Source of the DNA: Thalassia testudinum
Lineage: Eukaryota > Streptophyta > Magnoliopsida > Alismatales > Hydrocharitaceae
DNA length: 64,000 nucleotides
Direction of reading: 5' to 3'
NCBI GenBank assembly: GCA_037157565.1
Contig: JAZHRO010000055.1
Span: 39,401,001-39,465,000, forward strand
A program made the position numbers and the translations under genes. The notes beneath the pieces are model-generated. The model saw only the letters and a program-made list of their open reading frames with translations, was not told the origin of the DNA and did no database searches. This document shows positions 22,921-33,883 of this stretch, in pieces. The first letter of the stretch is position 1, and each line of letters begins with the position of its first letter.

Positions 22921-25600
22921 TGTAAAGACCCATTCTGTCATGAGCCCTTTAAGATCTCTGGACTGTCGATTAGACATTTGATCAGACATCTGGACCCCTT
23001 TCCAGACATCTGGAAATTGAAAATTTGGTACGTAACTTCACATCTGCACGCGGGTTTCGCGCAGACAGTACCACTCCTTTCTCTTTCCCTCTTCTCTTTT
23101 CCACCCGAACCCTAGCACACCCTTATAAAACTGCTCTCCCCCTTCCTCTCTTCCCCACTTCACCACAGCCACCTTCCTTCCTCTCCACTGTAGCGAGGGG
23201 CGAGTGCGAGAGAGGGCGCGAGAACGAGTGACGAGGAGGAGAGGCAGCGTGAGGAGAGGAGGAAGAGCTTGAGCTCGCGAGCTCGTGGGAGCTCGTTGGA
23301 GGGCACGTGGCCGGAGCGGCGCGTAGGGGAGGAGTGCGTCGGGAAGACGTCCTCGACACTTGTTGCAGCCAGAGTTGCAGGCGAGGAGGCAAGGCCGTGG
23401 CTGCGCGCGGCGAGGAGCAGAAGGTAATTCTGGTTCTAGGATTTTCTCAGAATCAGACGTCTGGCATGCCGTCCAGACGACGGGTTGGACGTTTGGTGAC
23501 GACACCGAATGTCTGAAAGTAGTGTTCCGCGAAGGTATGTTCTTGCGGATACGACCATGCAAGCCGCACCGCAACTTCGATCTGCATGGCTAAAGATAGG
23601 TGATATGGTCTGTTGCATGCAGGGATAGCTTCGGGAAGGCGTGGGGCACGCCCTCCCACGCGTCTCGGACGTCTGGACAGCTTACCAGACGACCGGAAGC
23701 ACTCCCAGATGACTGGAGGAGAGGTCGGACATCTGGAGCTGGGTCCAGACGGTCAAGAAGGGGTTCTAGACGTCTGAAGTTGACGTAGGAACCTGAGGTG
23801 AGACTCTAGTTACTTTTAAGACGTCTGGACCTTGTGCTAGATGTTTGATTTAGGTCTGCAGCCCTATTTTGACCCGTTTAGGGTTCGTTTGAGGTCCGTT
23901 TTACGCAAACAAGATATCGGTGTTTTACTTATGAGTTCCTCTACTTGCTAGAAGGCCTTTTATACTGTTCTGAATGTTCCATTGTAGTATGTTCCTTGGT
24001 ATAGGACTTCAATCGGTTGCGGGTTCGGGACTTGCTGAGACACGTGAGCCTGCCGTTTGAGCCCCCAATACTCCCGGGTCGTCTGGTAGAGTGGTTTCCC
24101 CCTATTTTAATATAAAACCTGAATGCATATGTGAAATTGGATAACTAGAAACCTAAGATGTGGCATGAATCATAGAATGTGAAGTACTTGCACTGTTTGT
24201 ATGCGTGTTTGAAATTGCAGTCTTAAATGAATGAATAGAAATGTGAACAACTGCCTGTTAATAAACAAGCGCTGCCTGTGAAATATGAAATGCCAATGCT
24301 AGTTAAACAGTTACCTGTGACATTACTTGTATATGTTAAATGATGGAAATACGAATTGCATGTGTATAATCTGAGAATGAAAATGTGAATGATGAAACCT
24401 GGTATGGAATGACATGGGGAATACGAGCATGACTCTTACGGGGAATAAGGAGTAGAGCTCCTATGGATAAATGAAATGGATCTGAAAATGTGAGTGGAAA
24501 GTGTGCTGGCCCTTGAGTACGTGGTACCAAGGAGAGCGATTGTCCCTTGTTTAGTGTAGAGTGGAACTAGCCGCCCTTGGGTTGAGACCCAGGGTTAGGA
24601 TTGGTCATTATACACCGACTTCTTTGGCCCTCTCATACACTGTACCGGGGAGAGCTACTAGTGTAGGGAGAGAACTAGCCACCCCACGGGGTCTGGGGTT
24701 CAGCTAGCCACCCTACACTGACTTGTTAGGCCCACTGGGAAAACTGAGGTAGTCAGACGAGGGTGCGCGGACTGTGGAGGGGCGAAACTCTTGTTTAGTT
24801 CTGAGGGGCTAGACCCCTGTTACTGAAAGGATTAGGCCCTATATTGTTCCATGCTGTACTTTGGGCATACCCGTTAGGTGAAACGACTGATCGCATGCCA
24901 GTCTGGGGTAACTACCCGTGTGCTTATCGCGCATACCGTAGTCACCGCTACGTCTGTCCGTGACCTCGGGGTGGTTAATTGGGTGTAGGATCACCACAGG
25001 GAACTCTCCCGGTCAGGAGAGCACCACGTGTGCCTTCTACTCTTCGGAAAAGACTGCAATCAAGATCCTTCCCACGAGGAACATACGAGATCAAGAAAGA
25101 TATCTGAAAAGTAAACCAATGGGTGGGTGAAAAGGAATAACTTGTAAAATAAAATAATTGGAAAAGATAAATTACTTGTTAGCTTTTACTGCTTTAGTTA
25201 GTTGGTTACTACTCTACTCAGTATTCGCTGACTCCGTTTTACTCGTACCCCTTTACAGATTCAGTAGTTGAGCAGCCCGAGTCGCCAGTTGCAGAGGGTG
25301 TTGGGCCCAGTCGAGCCCAGCCGTAGTTTCCTGTTGTACTTCCTTTTGTTGTGAGTTCAGACTGTTACTATTTCTTTTTCTATACTTTGTTTCCGCTTTA
25401 TGGTTGTGGTGGTAATATATACTGTTAGCAATTTTTACTTCCTTTACTGCTTGTACTCTTTTACTGTTAGTTACTTAGTATAGTGAATGTGGTTTACTTT
25501 CCTGCTTTTTGGTCATTTCTTGTTGGACGACTGGGTCTTGGGATTAGTCGTGTTGAGCTGGTCTCGGATCCTGTAGGGATTCGGGAATCAGATCGTAACA
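22921..25600 (+). mobile_element. Solo LTR of a long-LTR retrotransposon (2,680 bp)
   Basis: It begins TGTAAAGACCC and ends GATCGTAACA, giving the usual TG...CA, and is flanked by the 5-bp TSD AAGGA. It lies in the 5' UTR of LINE-B. No second copy of the ends and no internal coding region is present, so it is best read as a solo LTR left by recombination between two LTRs. A TATA box at 23123-23130 on the plus strand sets the orientation. A dozen or so degenerate AGACGTCTGG units occur at about 22970-23015, 23452-23515 and 23668-23850. A truncated relative lies at 48660-50222. A TGTAA start and a long LTR are common in Ty3/gypsy elements, but the class is not proven. Confidence 0.88.
23123..23130 (+). 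promoter_or_regulatory. TATA box of the solo LTR
   Basis: TTATAAAA, followed by a pyrimidine-rich stretch, is the best core promoter candidate in the LTR. It is the basis for assigning plus orientation. Confidence 0.5.
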
Positions 25601-25605
25601 AAGGA
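25601..25605. repeat. Solo-LTR target-site duplication AAGGA, right
   Basis: Matches 22916-22920. LINE-B 5' UTR sequence resumes after it. Confidence 0.88.
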
Positions 25606-25716
25606 GAACCAGAGCACACAGGGAGCAGAAAGAGGAGGGGAGAAGGGGGGAGAGGCACGCCGAAGCGAGAGAGAAGAAAGGGGAGGCAAAGGAGAGGAGC
25701 GGCTAGGGTTTGCTCA

Positions 25717-25733
25717 CAAGCTCGAAGTAACTT
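25717..25733. repeat. LINE-B target-site duplication, right copy
   Basis: CAAGCTCGAAGTAACTT, identical to 11399-11415, marks the 5' end of LINE-B. Confidence 0.92.
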
Positions 25734-25913
25734 GATTTATGTTATATCCTAATATGCAGATCCGCTTGCCATGACCAACATAATCCTCTCTCACACATTT
25801 CATTGAACACCTCTCCAATGACGAAATCCATGGTGACCCAAATAGGCAAATACCTGAACCCAAACCATGACCCAAATCCACCTCCTAAGCCCTTGTGAAC
25901 GATTAAAAGGGAT

Positions 25914-25983
<70 letters not shown>

Positions 25984-26809
25984 TAATGAATCTAGAGATA
26001 GAAAGAGTAAGAGAGTGTGGATTTGAGATTGCTGCCTATGAATCAACTTTGAGATCCAATACCCTAAAGGAGAAAATTAGAGTAGAGATCTAAAATTAGC
26101 AATCCCATCACTGTCTTCAGCAATCTCCAAGAATGTGAGATCGGGAATAAGATTGGCCTATGTTGGTGAGAATGAGAGATATATATGATTGGTGGTGATG
26201 CAGGGGCATCGACAAGTGGTGTTGTGAGGGCGATTAGGAGGTGGCGATGCTGAAGTCTCGAGGGGTCGGGAGGAGTTGTGTGCTGAGGATAAGGGATTGG
26301 TGGGTAGGAGGGTTAGGGATTGGTGGATGGTGGCGATGAGTTCAAAGGAGAGGGCGCACGATGGTGGAGGCAATTAGCAGAGGTGGTGTCTCCTGAGGTC
26401 CGAAGAAGTGTTGGGAGTAGGCAGCAACGAGAAGAGTCGCTGCCGCTTGTGGAGAGAATTGTGTGCTGAGACCTCATGGTTAAGGGTTGGCAGACGCAAC
26501 AAACACATGTGCTCCAAATTTTTTTTTGTTTTTATCCCTGAATGGTAACTGATGGTGTAGGAGTAGATATCAACAACATATAAGTAAACTATAATGATAT
26601 ACAATTTCCATCGGTATAAATATACCGTCAGTGTAGGGCCCTTTTTAAATTACAGTGAGGTGTAGGGGGTTGCTTTAATCACGCCCAAAGGGTTTACACA
26701 TAAATACTATGTTAAATTATTTTTTCCAGCCACAAACAATGTAATAAAGTATGAAGTCTTATTTTCCAACATCCACCTAGCCACGACCATGGGAGCTTAG
26801 ACTTTATAA
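25734..26809. other. Spacer with TA/GA microsatellite
   Basis: No gene is supported. A (TA)n run at 25919-25946 passes directly into a (GA)n run to about 25978. The open stretches on the minus strand at 26158-26604 are compositional. Confidence 0.6.
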
Positions 26810-26980
26810 GTATTCATTGACTTCGAACTAGTCACGAATCAGATAAATGGGGGCTATCATGTAAAAGACCCCAATGTGGCATTATATGCTGACAACGCCA
26901 AGCTAAAGGCGATAAAATTCCAAAGTGTTGTTACTATTCGTTGAATTGGGGCGGCCAAAAACGATCGAATCATAAAATAT
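26810..26980 (+). pseudogene. Ty3/gypsy RNase H fragment
   Basis: The plus strand reads FELVTNQINGGYHVKDPNVA, followed by LYADNAKLKAIKF and VVTIR-stop-IG. This fits the C-terminal part of the RNase H domain in plant Ty3/gypsy polyproteins of the Tat group, where the pattern is LV..Q..G.Y..KD..M..Y, then F, then a basic segment before ADALA. It is about 57 codons long with one stop and has no recognisable flanks. It may belong with the integrase-region relic at 33884-34310. Confidence 0.6.
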
Positions 26981-26989
26981 AATGAGTTA

Positions 26990-28174
26990 AAATCATGTAT
27001 AGTGGGGGATATTTATCGTGTATCCACAAGAGGCTAATCACTCCCATCAAAATCTCATTTATTGACAAGAAATCTCAAGCAGCATCCACAATGTATATTG
27101 AGGAATCCTCGCACCTCGCGTGGTGGCATGCGTCACGTGCACGCAACTGCGTGGGAACGACGGTTGGCTGCGGATGGCTGTTGTGATGGAGGCGGTGGCG
27201 GCCTGGTGTCTGCGTGTCGTCGGAAGCACCACCCACACGCCGCTCGCGCTGTCACTGCGAGGAGCCTGTCGAGGACAGGCTGACAAAGGAGGAGGCATAG
27301 TGTCCGTTGGATCCTCTCCTCGTTGTCGGCGTTGGTGGTGGAAGTCGGTGTTGGTGCTGCCCGGCCAATAACAGATGGGAGATTATGGTGTTTGGTGGTG
27401 GACCTGGTGGTCGGTGGTTGCGACAAGGTGGCGGTGTTGGGCGAGGGAGAAGGTGGTCTGGCCGGAGTGATGGTGGCCGAAGTTAGAGCGAGGAGGAAAC
27501 GTGAGGTGGTGATGAGGAGAGGGCGTGACCGGCAGACAAGGTGGTGGTCGGTGATGAGGGGTGGAGCTTAGTGATGGAGGTCGCCGGTCGTGGTGGAGGT
27601 TGGTGAAGAAGCGAGGAAGGCGGAGGCTCGAGGAGGGTTGCGCCCTGGTGTGCGCGAGTTCCTCCTCCCTCTCAAGATGGTGGAGTGAGGGTGAGAGAGC
27701 TGCTCTCGCGATCGGGGCTGATCCTCGTGCCTCTAGGGCCTGCAGGAAGATAAGTCGAGAGAGAGGAAGAGCGAGGGAGTCGGGTCTGTGAGTGTGTTTG
27801 GGCATGTCCGTATGTGAGTCGCGTGAGAGAGGTCGGGTGAGCGAGAGTTTGCATGGCCTTGTGGCTTACGTGAGGCTTGTGTGCATTGTGTCATGGGTGA
27901 GGGGTGAGCGTTGGTGTGCGTGCGCATTGTGTCTTGGGCCTAACTGAGGTGGGCCGCCTGTGAGAAAAAGAGAGGGATGGGTGTGTGTATTTAGTTCAAT
28001 GAAGCGTATGTGAGTGAGATGGACGTTATATATATATATATATAGAAGTGGGAACGAGCGGAATTTATTCTTTAAATAATAAAATATAAAACAATTATTT
28101 ATATAGATAACGAGTTATAAAATGTAATAGAATGTATGTAAATCTAAATAATAATATATGCAATTATCTTATTT
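26990..28174. other. GC-rich block and AT-rich spacer, no gene recognised
   Basis: 27110-27960 is GC-rich with many CpG dinucleotides and GGTGG repeats. Several frames stay open because of composition, but none gives a recognisable protein. It could be a leader or LTR of an unrecognised element. A (TA)n run lies at 28027-28043. Confidence 0.5.
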
Positions 28175-28182
28175 TCTATCAT
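28175..28182. repeat. hAT target-site duplication, left
   Basis: TCTATCAT precedes the terminal TAGATGTGTTC and matches TCTATCAC at 33806-33813 in 7 of 8 bases. Confidence 0.75.
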
Positions 28183-28825
28183 TAGATGTGTTCGAGGGTC
28201 AGGTTTCTTCTCCATTTCTACTTAATTCGACTCGACCCAATTTCAAGTGGGTTGACCCGACTCGACCCATTCAAATGGATATCGAATAGATATAATTTTT
28301 AATTATGCTAAATTGGGTCATGGTTACCCGTTGGGTACCCAGTTGACTAATTTAGCTAAAATATAAAAATATAAAGATATGAAATATAATTTAAAGAAAA
28401 TTATAAAAACATATGAAAATATTCATTAAAATGATAAAATACTTTTATAAATATATAAAACTATTGAAAATTATATAAAAAATATTTATTTAAAAGATAA
28501 CTTTATATAAAATGTAAAATTAATAAGAAAAATATTATTAAATAAAATAATTTTAGAAATTTTAAAATACTAAAAAATTAAAATAAAATATGGAAACTTT
28601 AAATATGTAATAATATCTTTAAGATCATTGACTTTAGCCATAGAAACACTAATAAAAAATATAATAAATTATTTTCACATGCCAAAACAATTAGGAGTAC
28701 TCCAAATTGAAAAGATTCATGGGTACGTTATTTTATTTCTCATAATCAATGCTTCAATTATTACCTGAATGGTGGCAGATCATTCTCGTAATTTTGTAAA
28801 TTGAAAATGTATATATTGTTGAAGG

Positions 28826-28962
28826 TCATAGGTCAAGTGGTAAGACAATTAGGTTTGTGCAAGCTAGTAGGTTTAATTGATTTGAATTTATCATCACCTC
28901 CCTGATTTCTTTTTACTAGATTAACGAAAATTTTCATTTGGTGTTGTTCCTAAAAAAAAATC
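28826..28962 (+). mobile_element. Possible tRNA-derived SINE fragment
   Basis: GGTCATAGGTCAAGTGGTAA resembles a degenerate pol III A box region of plant SINEs, and an A-run lies about 130 bases downstream. The B box is poorly conserved, so this is tentative. It lies inside the hAT element. Confidence 0.25.
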
Positions 28963-29597
28963 ATAGCTTTACTCATTCAAGGAACACAAAGGGCAAGCCC
29001 CTGCCACTAGTTTTAGTTGCTACGACAAGAAATGTTACACAACCAAGATCAATGTCACCAAGTAGGAAAGCTGTTGCAAGATCATAATGTATGTAACAAT
29101 TGTTCCCATAACAATAAAGTGTACAACAGTGCGTCTAGCTATAAAACTATAAATCAAGTATTGTGTACTCATGGCTCCAATTCAAGATCTGTCAGCCTGC
29201 ATACATAATAATAACCAACCTTAGTTCTAACATACATCATACATACATCCACTTATAAAATGCCATTTTTATAAGGAACAAATCTATTGATACCCATTAC
29301 CTATGTGAAGACCCAAATAGTCTTACTCTTATGGTCAAAACTTCAATTTATGATACCGACTGGCCATGTAAAAGCAGCAAACAGGAGCATAACTGACAAT
29401 GCCATATCTTTCATCAAAGAATACATGAAAAGGTATCCCCAAACCTCCTTACTTGAAAGTTCTTCCACAAAACTTGGGAATCGGTTCGGTCAGATTATTA
29501 TGTGACAAATCCCTAGAGGCAAAATTAAGATGTTGATGAGGAGCAAAGCATCTACCAAGTAAAGAAAAGAAGGATAGTTACATATAGAATAAACTTA

Positions 29598-29690
29598 CAG
29601 AGAAACCAAAGTGGTGTTGTTAGCAAGGGAGGGAAAGGTCCAGTGAGATTGTTGCTGTGAAGCCTCCTGTGTTCAATCCCACAGGAATTA
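29598..29690 (-). pseudogene. Possible leucine-rich-repeat exon fossil
   Basis: On the minus strand, LHSNNLTGPFPPLLTNTTL is followed directly by a splice-donor-like GTAAG. The spacing of Leu and Asn fits the plant extracellular LRR consensus, in which each repeat often has its own exon. No other LRR exon is seen nearby, so the parent gene cannot be named. Confidence 0.35.
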
Positions 29691-30169
29691 AATGAACAAG
29701 GAAGATGGCAGTCAATTACCGAACATTACTATATTTCTTTTTTGTAAAAAAGAAAATCAGATCTTGCGTAACAATATCCAGTAATAATATTTTCCTTTTC
29801 ATTGCATTGGATTACCTTCTGCATTGCATTTTGTTAAACACATCTAACATTTTTGAAAATAAGCATATGTATTTTGGTTATGAAAATAAGCAGATGTACT
29901 TTGAACCTTAGCCAGAAGCAAGTTAATTAAAAACAAGTAACATGGATGGACTTACCTCTATAAGTTCTTGCGATTAATCATCGAGGTCTAAAGGGGCATT
30001 TTCTTCACTTACATTCGTTAATTCTGCAAGAATACAATCCATATAAAAATATATACAAAACATAACAAATGATTAGAGGAAAATAAAAGAAATTACCTAA
30101 TTCCTGTAATTCAAGTTCTTCCAAGTTTTCCTCAATTGTAAGGTGAACATTGGATTTCCGCAACCAATC

Positions 30170-32106
30170 TTACCCGCAAATAAGTGTCTCGACCATCTTA
30201 GGAGTTAAAGATCTTCGAAATGAGTCAAGTACACGTCCACCAGTACTAAAAGCAGATTCAGATGCAACAGTTGATGTTGAAATTGCTAACAAGTCATGGG
30301 CCATTGATGACAAAATACGAAATCTAGAGCCATTCAATCTCCACCAAACTAATAGTTCAAAGGACTTATTATTGAGATCTTCACATTCTTCATTTAAATA
30401 TTTGTCAAGCTCACTTTTGCTATCAGCTCCACCTTGACTTGCATGTTGTTGATCATACAACGTAGTCATAAGATCTTCAATATTTTCTACATCGTCAACA
30501 TCCAATTCATTTACTTCGTGTGCCTGATTAGATGCTTGGACATTTGAATTAGAGAAGCTTGAAGAATAATTCGAACATAGATGACAAAACTTGTTGCACC
30601 TTCTCCTTCAAAACTTTTCCTTTATCATTGTCATATGATTGATTGATCAACCAATTTACATATCTCAATTTATATCGGGGATTAAAAACAATAGCAACAA
30701 ACAAACCTTCATTTTGGAAGCTGTGAATTGAATGTGTGGATCACAACTTTTACACCTTCTTGAAAGAACTAGATTCCCAGCATGACTTGCATATATTCAT
30801 TACCCGTAACATATTGTGATCCAGAAAGTTTTAAGGTAGCATCATAGAATACCTTTAAAAAAGGCAATAGAGTGCGAGCAAGCTCCCAATCATAGCTTCC
30901 AGGCAAGCCTCTATTTTTAGAAGATGTGAGATCATCAACATATTTTAAATCCATGATCTCCAACAAATTAAATGCCTTCTCAAACTTAACAATAAATTCA
31001 AGCATTAAGTAGGTTGAGTTCCATCTAGTTTCCACATCCAAGGAAACTAGACTCTTACAAGATATCTTTTCTTTTTCAATGCAAGATTTAAATTTTTGTG
31101 ATTGGTTATCGGAAAACCTAACATACTTCATAGCAGAGCGAATTTGAAAAATTGAGTCAACATATGTTAAGCCTTCTTTCACAATAAGATTCAATATGTG
31201 CACGTCACATCTCATATGCAAATGCTCACCATTGAGGATAGTTCCTTTCCAGCTATTGAGCCTCCTCTTTAGATACTGAATGCCACATCATTAGAACTTG
31301 CGTTATCCACTGTCACAGTTAGAACACTTTCTATCCCCCATTCAAGTAAACAATTCTCAACTGCTTTCCCTATAGCTTCACCAGAATGTGCAAATATCCG
31401 ATGAAAGTTGATAATTTTTTTGTGTAAGTTCCAATCAGAATCGATAAAATGTGCGGTGAGGCACATATAGGTCAAATTTTGACAAGAAGTCCATGTGTCA
31501 GTAGTAAGATACTCTATAAGCTAATTTTCCAAAGAACTTCATAAGCTATTTCTTTTCTTCCACAAACAGGTGAAAGCAATGATGGGTAATTGTAGAGCGA
31601 GAAGGTACTTTAAGCTTTGGCACAACACTATAAAAGTGACGAAATCCTTCACGCTCAACGCTTTTAAACGACATCTCATCAACAATTGCCATCTTCACAA
31701 GAGCTTTTCGACACTCTTCTTGATCAAATTTATGAGATACAGGTGACTGCATCTTCATTATCGTTTGCTTTCTTCCATCAAACTTCTTACATCTTAATAA
31801 GTGAATTTTCAAACTATTGGTTCCATAAGTTGGTAGACATTTGAAAATATCACCACAATATTTACAGGTTCCTTGTCTCTTATTTAAATCTTCACAATCA
31901 TCATTAACAATATAATGTACCCACACCCAAGATTTTCGTGAAGATGAATTTCCACTAGCCCTTTTGCGAGACTTGGAAGGGCAGGGAGGCTTTTCAGAGG
32001 GAACCTCCTCGATCAATGGTACAACACCATGACGGAATCTAAATGTACAGATATACTTTCTGTGGTGGAATAATTGATGTCGTCCATGCTCGACATCTAA
32101 TACCAA
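30170..32106 (-). pseudogene. hAT transposase (BED finger to dimerisation domain), broken
   Basis: Read in minus order: the BED zinc finger at about 31780-31930 (GTCKYCGDIFKC, then HLLRCKK); a transposase core piece at 31269-31475 (AHFIDSDWNLHKKIINF, then VDNASSND); a middle piece at 30769-31221 (HMRCDVHILNLIVKEGL, then VETRWNSTYLML); and the hAT C-terminal dimerisation region at 30170-30505 (STVASESAFSTGGRVLDSFR, ending LTPKMVETLICG). The order and motifs match plant Ac/Tag1-like transposases. Frameshifts and stops separate the pieces. The true start is uncertain; the ATG-like start near 32106 is only the upstream limit of the open frame. Confidence 0.9.
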
Positions 32107-32859
32107 AGCTATAGACCATATGTCTCAAATGAAGATATTAAAAAATAAAAATAATTAAATTGGCTACACAAACACAAATTATCTACCAAACATGCAACAT
32201 CTGATCTTCGCAATCCAAAATTTTATCAAAAGATGATCTCGTAAAAAAGTAACAAAATTAAAATTCAACGACCCTATTCAAAAGATGAGATTTTTAAAGT
32301 GTCCATCAACATAAATACAAGAACTAGCAACATGAGTACGGGATTAATTTATAAAAAAATCAACAATAACATTAAGTAAATAATTTAACATTATTGTGAT
32401 TTGTTGAGCTATAATATTTATTTTAAGTGAATTAGGTATGTCCTTTGCAAGAGAGGGGATCATTAGAGTAAAATAATGGATATGCTAGTTTAGATTCATG
32501 CTAATTTAAATTTTTTGCTACCAAAGAAAAAAAAAACACCCAACACAGCAAGACCCGGCATGCAAACTAACAGAAGTCACAAAATTGAACCCAATAAGAT
32601 GAGGACATTGAGGAGATACCACAGCCCACAGGCCTGCCGTTGTTGATAGGGCACGCTAGTCGCTAGACCCTCCCCGATGCTGCCTTAGACGCTACACAAT
32701 GCCGGCGTCACCGCCGCTGCCAATAGAGATGCTGCACAACTCGTGTTGCCACTGTGCACACCTTGTTGTCGACGTGCTTCTGTTGTGGCCTATGAAGAAG
32801 CGATGGAGCCACTCAACCGTGGAGGTGGGTCGAAGGGGATGGGATCGAGTGATGCTGCT

Positions 32860-33390
32860 CATCCATGGGGGAGGGCTGGAGGGGAAGGGATCGGGCGTCG
32901 AGCGATGCCGCTCACTGCTCAGCCGTGGATGAGGACCGGAGGGGAAGGGATCGAGAGATGCCACTCGCCACTCGCCGTTGACTCGCTTAGCTGTGGAGGA
33001 GGGCTAGAGGGGAAGGGATAGAGCATCGAGCAATGCTGCTCGCTACTCAGCCGTGGATGAGGACCGGAGGGGAAGGGATCGAGAGATGATGCTTGCCGCT
33101 CGCTGCTCACCGATGTGGAGGAGGGCTGGAGGGGAAGGGATCGAGTGTCGAGCGATGCCGCTTACTGCTCAACCGTGGATGAAGATCAGAGGGGAAGGGA
33201 TCGAGCGATGCTGCTCGTCGCTTGTCGCTGTGGAGGAGGGCTGGAGGGGAAGGGATCGAGAGTTGAGCGATGCCGCTCACTGCTCAGCCGTGGATGAGGA
33301 TCGGAGGGGAAGGGATCGTGCGATGCCACTCGCCGCTCGCTGCTCACTCGCTTAGCTGTGGAGGAGGGCTGGAGGGGAAGGAGGGATCGA
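32860..33390. repeat. GC-rich minisatellite, about 114-128-bp units
   Basis: The unit starts near GTGGAGGAGGGCTGGAGGGG and holds the sub-block AGGGGAAGGGATCGAG twice. Starts lie near 32993, 33115, 33229 and 33357, with a partial unit before them. It lies between the transposase and the right end of the hAT element, on the transposase promoter side. Frames in it stay open only because of its composition. Confidence 0.85.
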
Positions 33391-33674
33391 GCAATGGGGA
33401 TTGGGGTGGAGACCTGAGTGAGGGAAGGGGATCGCCGCTCACTTGCTCAATGGCAATGGGTTAAGGGCCATAGGGCTGTCACGGACTCACGGCTGTGCAC
33501 TCAGCACAGTGATGAGTGCTACAAGTCGGATCAACATTCGGGTCATGACGGGTTGCAAGTTGGGTCACGGACTCACAGTCACGGGATAGGCCATGACGGG
33601 TCAGCTAATGGGTACCCGTGGCTGCCTTGGTGGGTACCCAAACAGAGACCCGATAAGTAACGGGTCATATTTAA

Positions 33675-33737
33675 TGGGTACCCAACCCATATTTGATAAA
33701 TGGGTACCCAACCCATATTTGATAAATGGGTACCCAA
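33675..33737. repeat. 26-bp tandem repeat in the hAT right end
   Basis: TGGGTACCCAACCCATATTT plus GATAAA is repeated about 2.4 times. It contains the GGGTACCC palindrome found throughout the subterminal region. Confidence 0.85.
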
Positions 33738-33805
33738 CCCAATAGGGTTAAATATGATGGGTCGGGTCAGGTGCCCAAGATTAACGAGTTATTTGAACAC
33801 CCCTA

Positions 33806-33813
33806 TCTATCAC
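33806..33813. repeat. hAT target-site duplication, right
   Basis: TCTATCAC, 7 of 8 bases identical to 28175-28182. Confidence 0.75.
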
Positions 33814-33883
33814 AGATGCTATCGTACCAATGATGTAGGAACTAACCAACTTAGGCTCAATATTGGTCCACTAATGTGGACTC

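Larger units (their letters stand above)
11416..25716 (-). mobile_element. LINE-B: plant L1-type retrotransposon split by two later insertions
   Basis: This LINE is of the same family as LINE-A, on the minus strand. The poly-A tail appears as a T-run just after 11415, and the 5' end lies at 25716. Perfect 17-bp TSDs 14.3 kb apart show one insertion that was later interrupted. The first interruption is the CACTA element at 14244-20235; sequence on both sides joins in register with LINE-A around 5690-5720. The second is the solo LTR at 22921-25600, inside the 5' UTR. Without these the element is about 5.6 kb. The shortfall against LINE-A is explained by a deletion of about 0.9 kb near 14065, between the reverse transcriptase and endonuclease regions. 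Confidence 0.92.
28183..33805 (-). mobile_element. hAT-superfamily DNA transposon (5.6 kb, inactive)
   Basis: The left terminus is TAGATGTGTTC; the right, read on the other strand, is TAGGGGTGTTC. An 8-bp duplication with one mismatch flanks the element, as expected for hAT. Subterminal GGGTACCCA palindromes and GGGTC/GACCC units cluster at both ends (28250-28350 and 33540-33760). A broken transposase lies on the minus strand at 30170-32106. Its upstream side carries a GC-rich minisatellite (32860-33390). The 2-kb stretch at 28400-30150, downstream of the transposase, is AT-rich with no clear gene. Confidence 0.85.

Noticed and set aside
23038..23659. Several overlapping GC-rich open frames in the solo LTR
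   Set aside because: They are mutually overlapping on both strands, lack recognisable domains and lie within LTR sequence.
22921..25600. Possibility of a complete small element instead of a solo LTR
   Set aside because: No second copy of the terminal sequence, no PBS and no polypurine tract were seen inside; the single TG...CA unit with a 5-bp TSD fits a solo LTR.
26158..26604. Minus-strand Pro/Ser-rich frames
   Set aside because: No domain, low complexity, and no start or promoter context.
27059..27927. Overlapping open frames in the GC-rich block
   Set aside because: Frames are open on both strands because of GC bias; no domain or homologue is recognisable.
28826..28900. Functional tRNA gene
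   Set aside because: Only an A-box-like stretch is present; no cloverleaf can be drawn and the B box is degenerate, so at most it is a SINE relic.
32860..33390. Direct repeats that might suggest a CRISPR-like array
   Set aside because: The units are contiguous and 114-128 bp long, without unique spacers, in a plant hAT transposon. It is a minisatellite.
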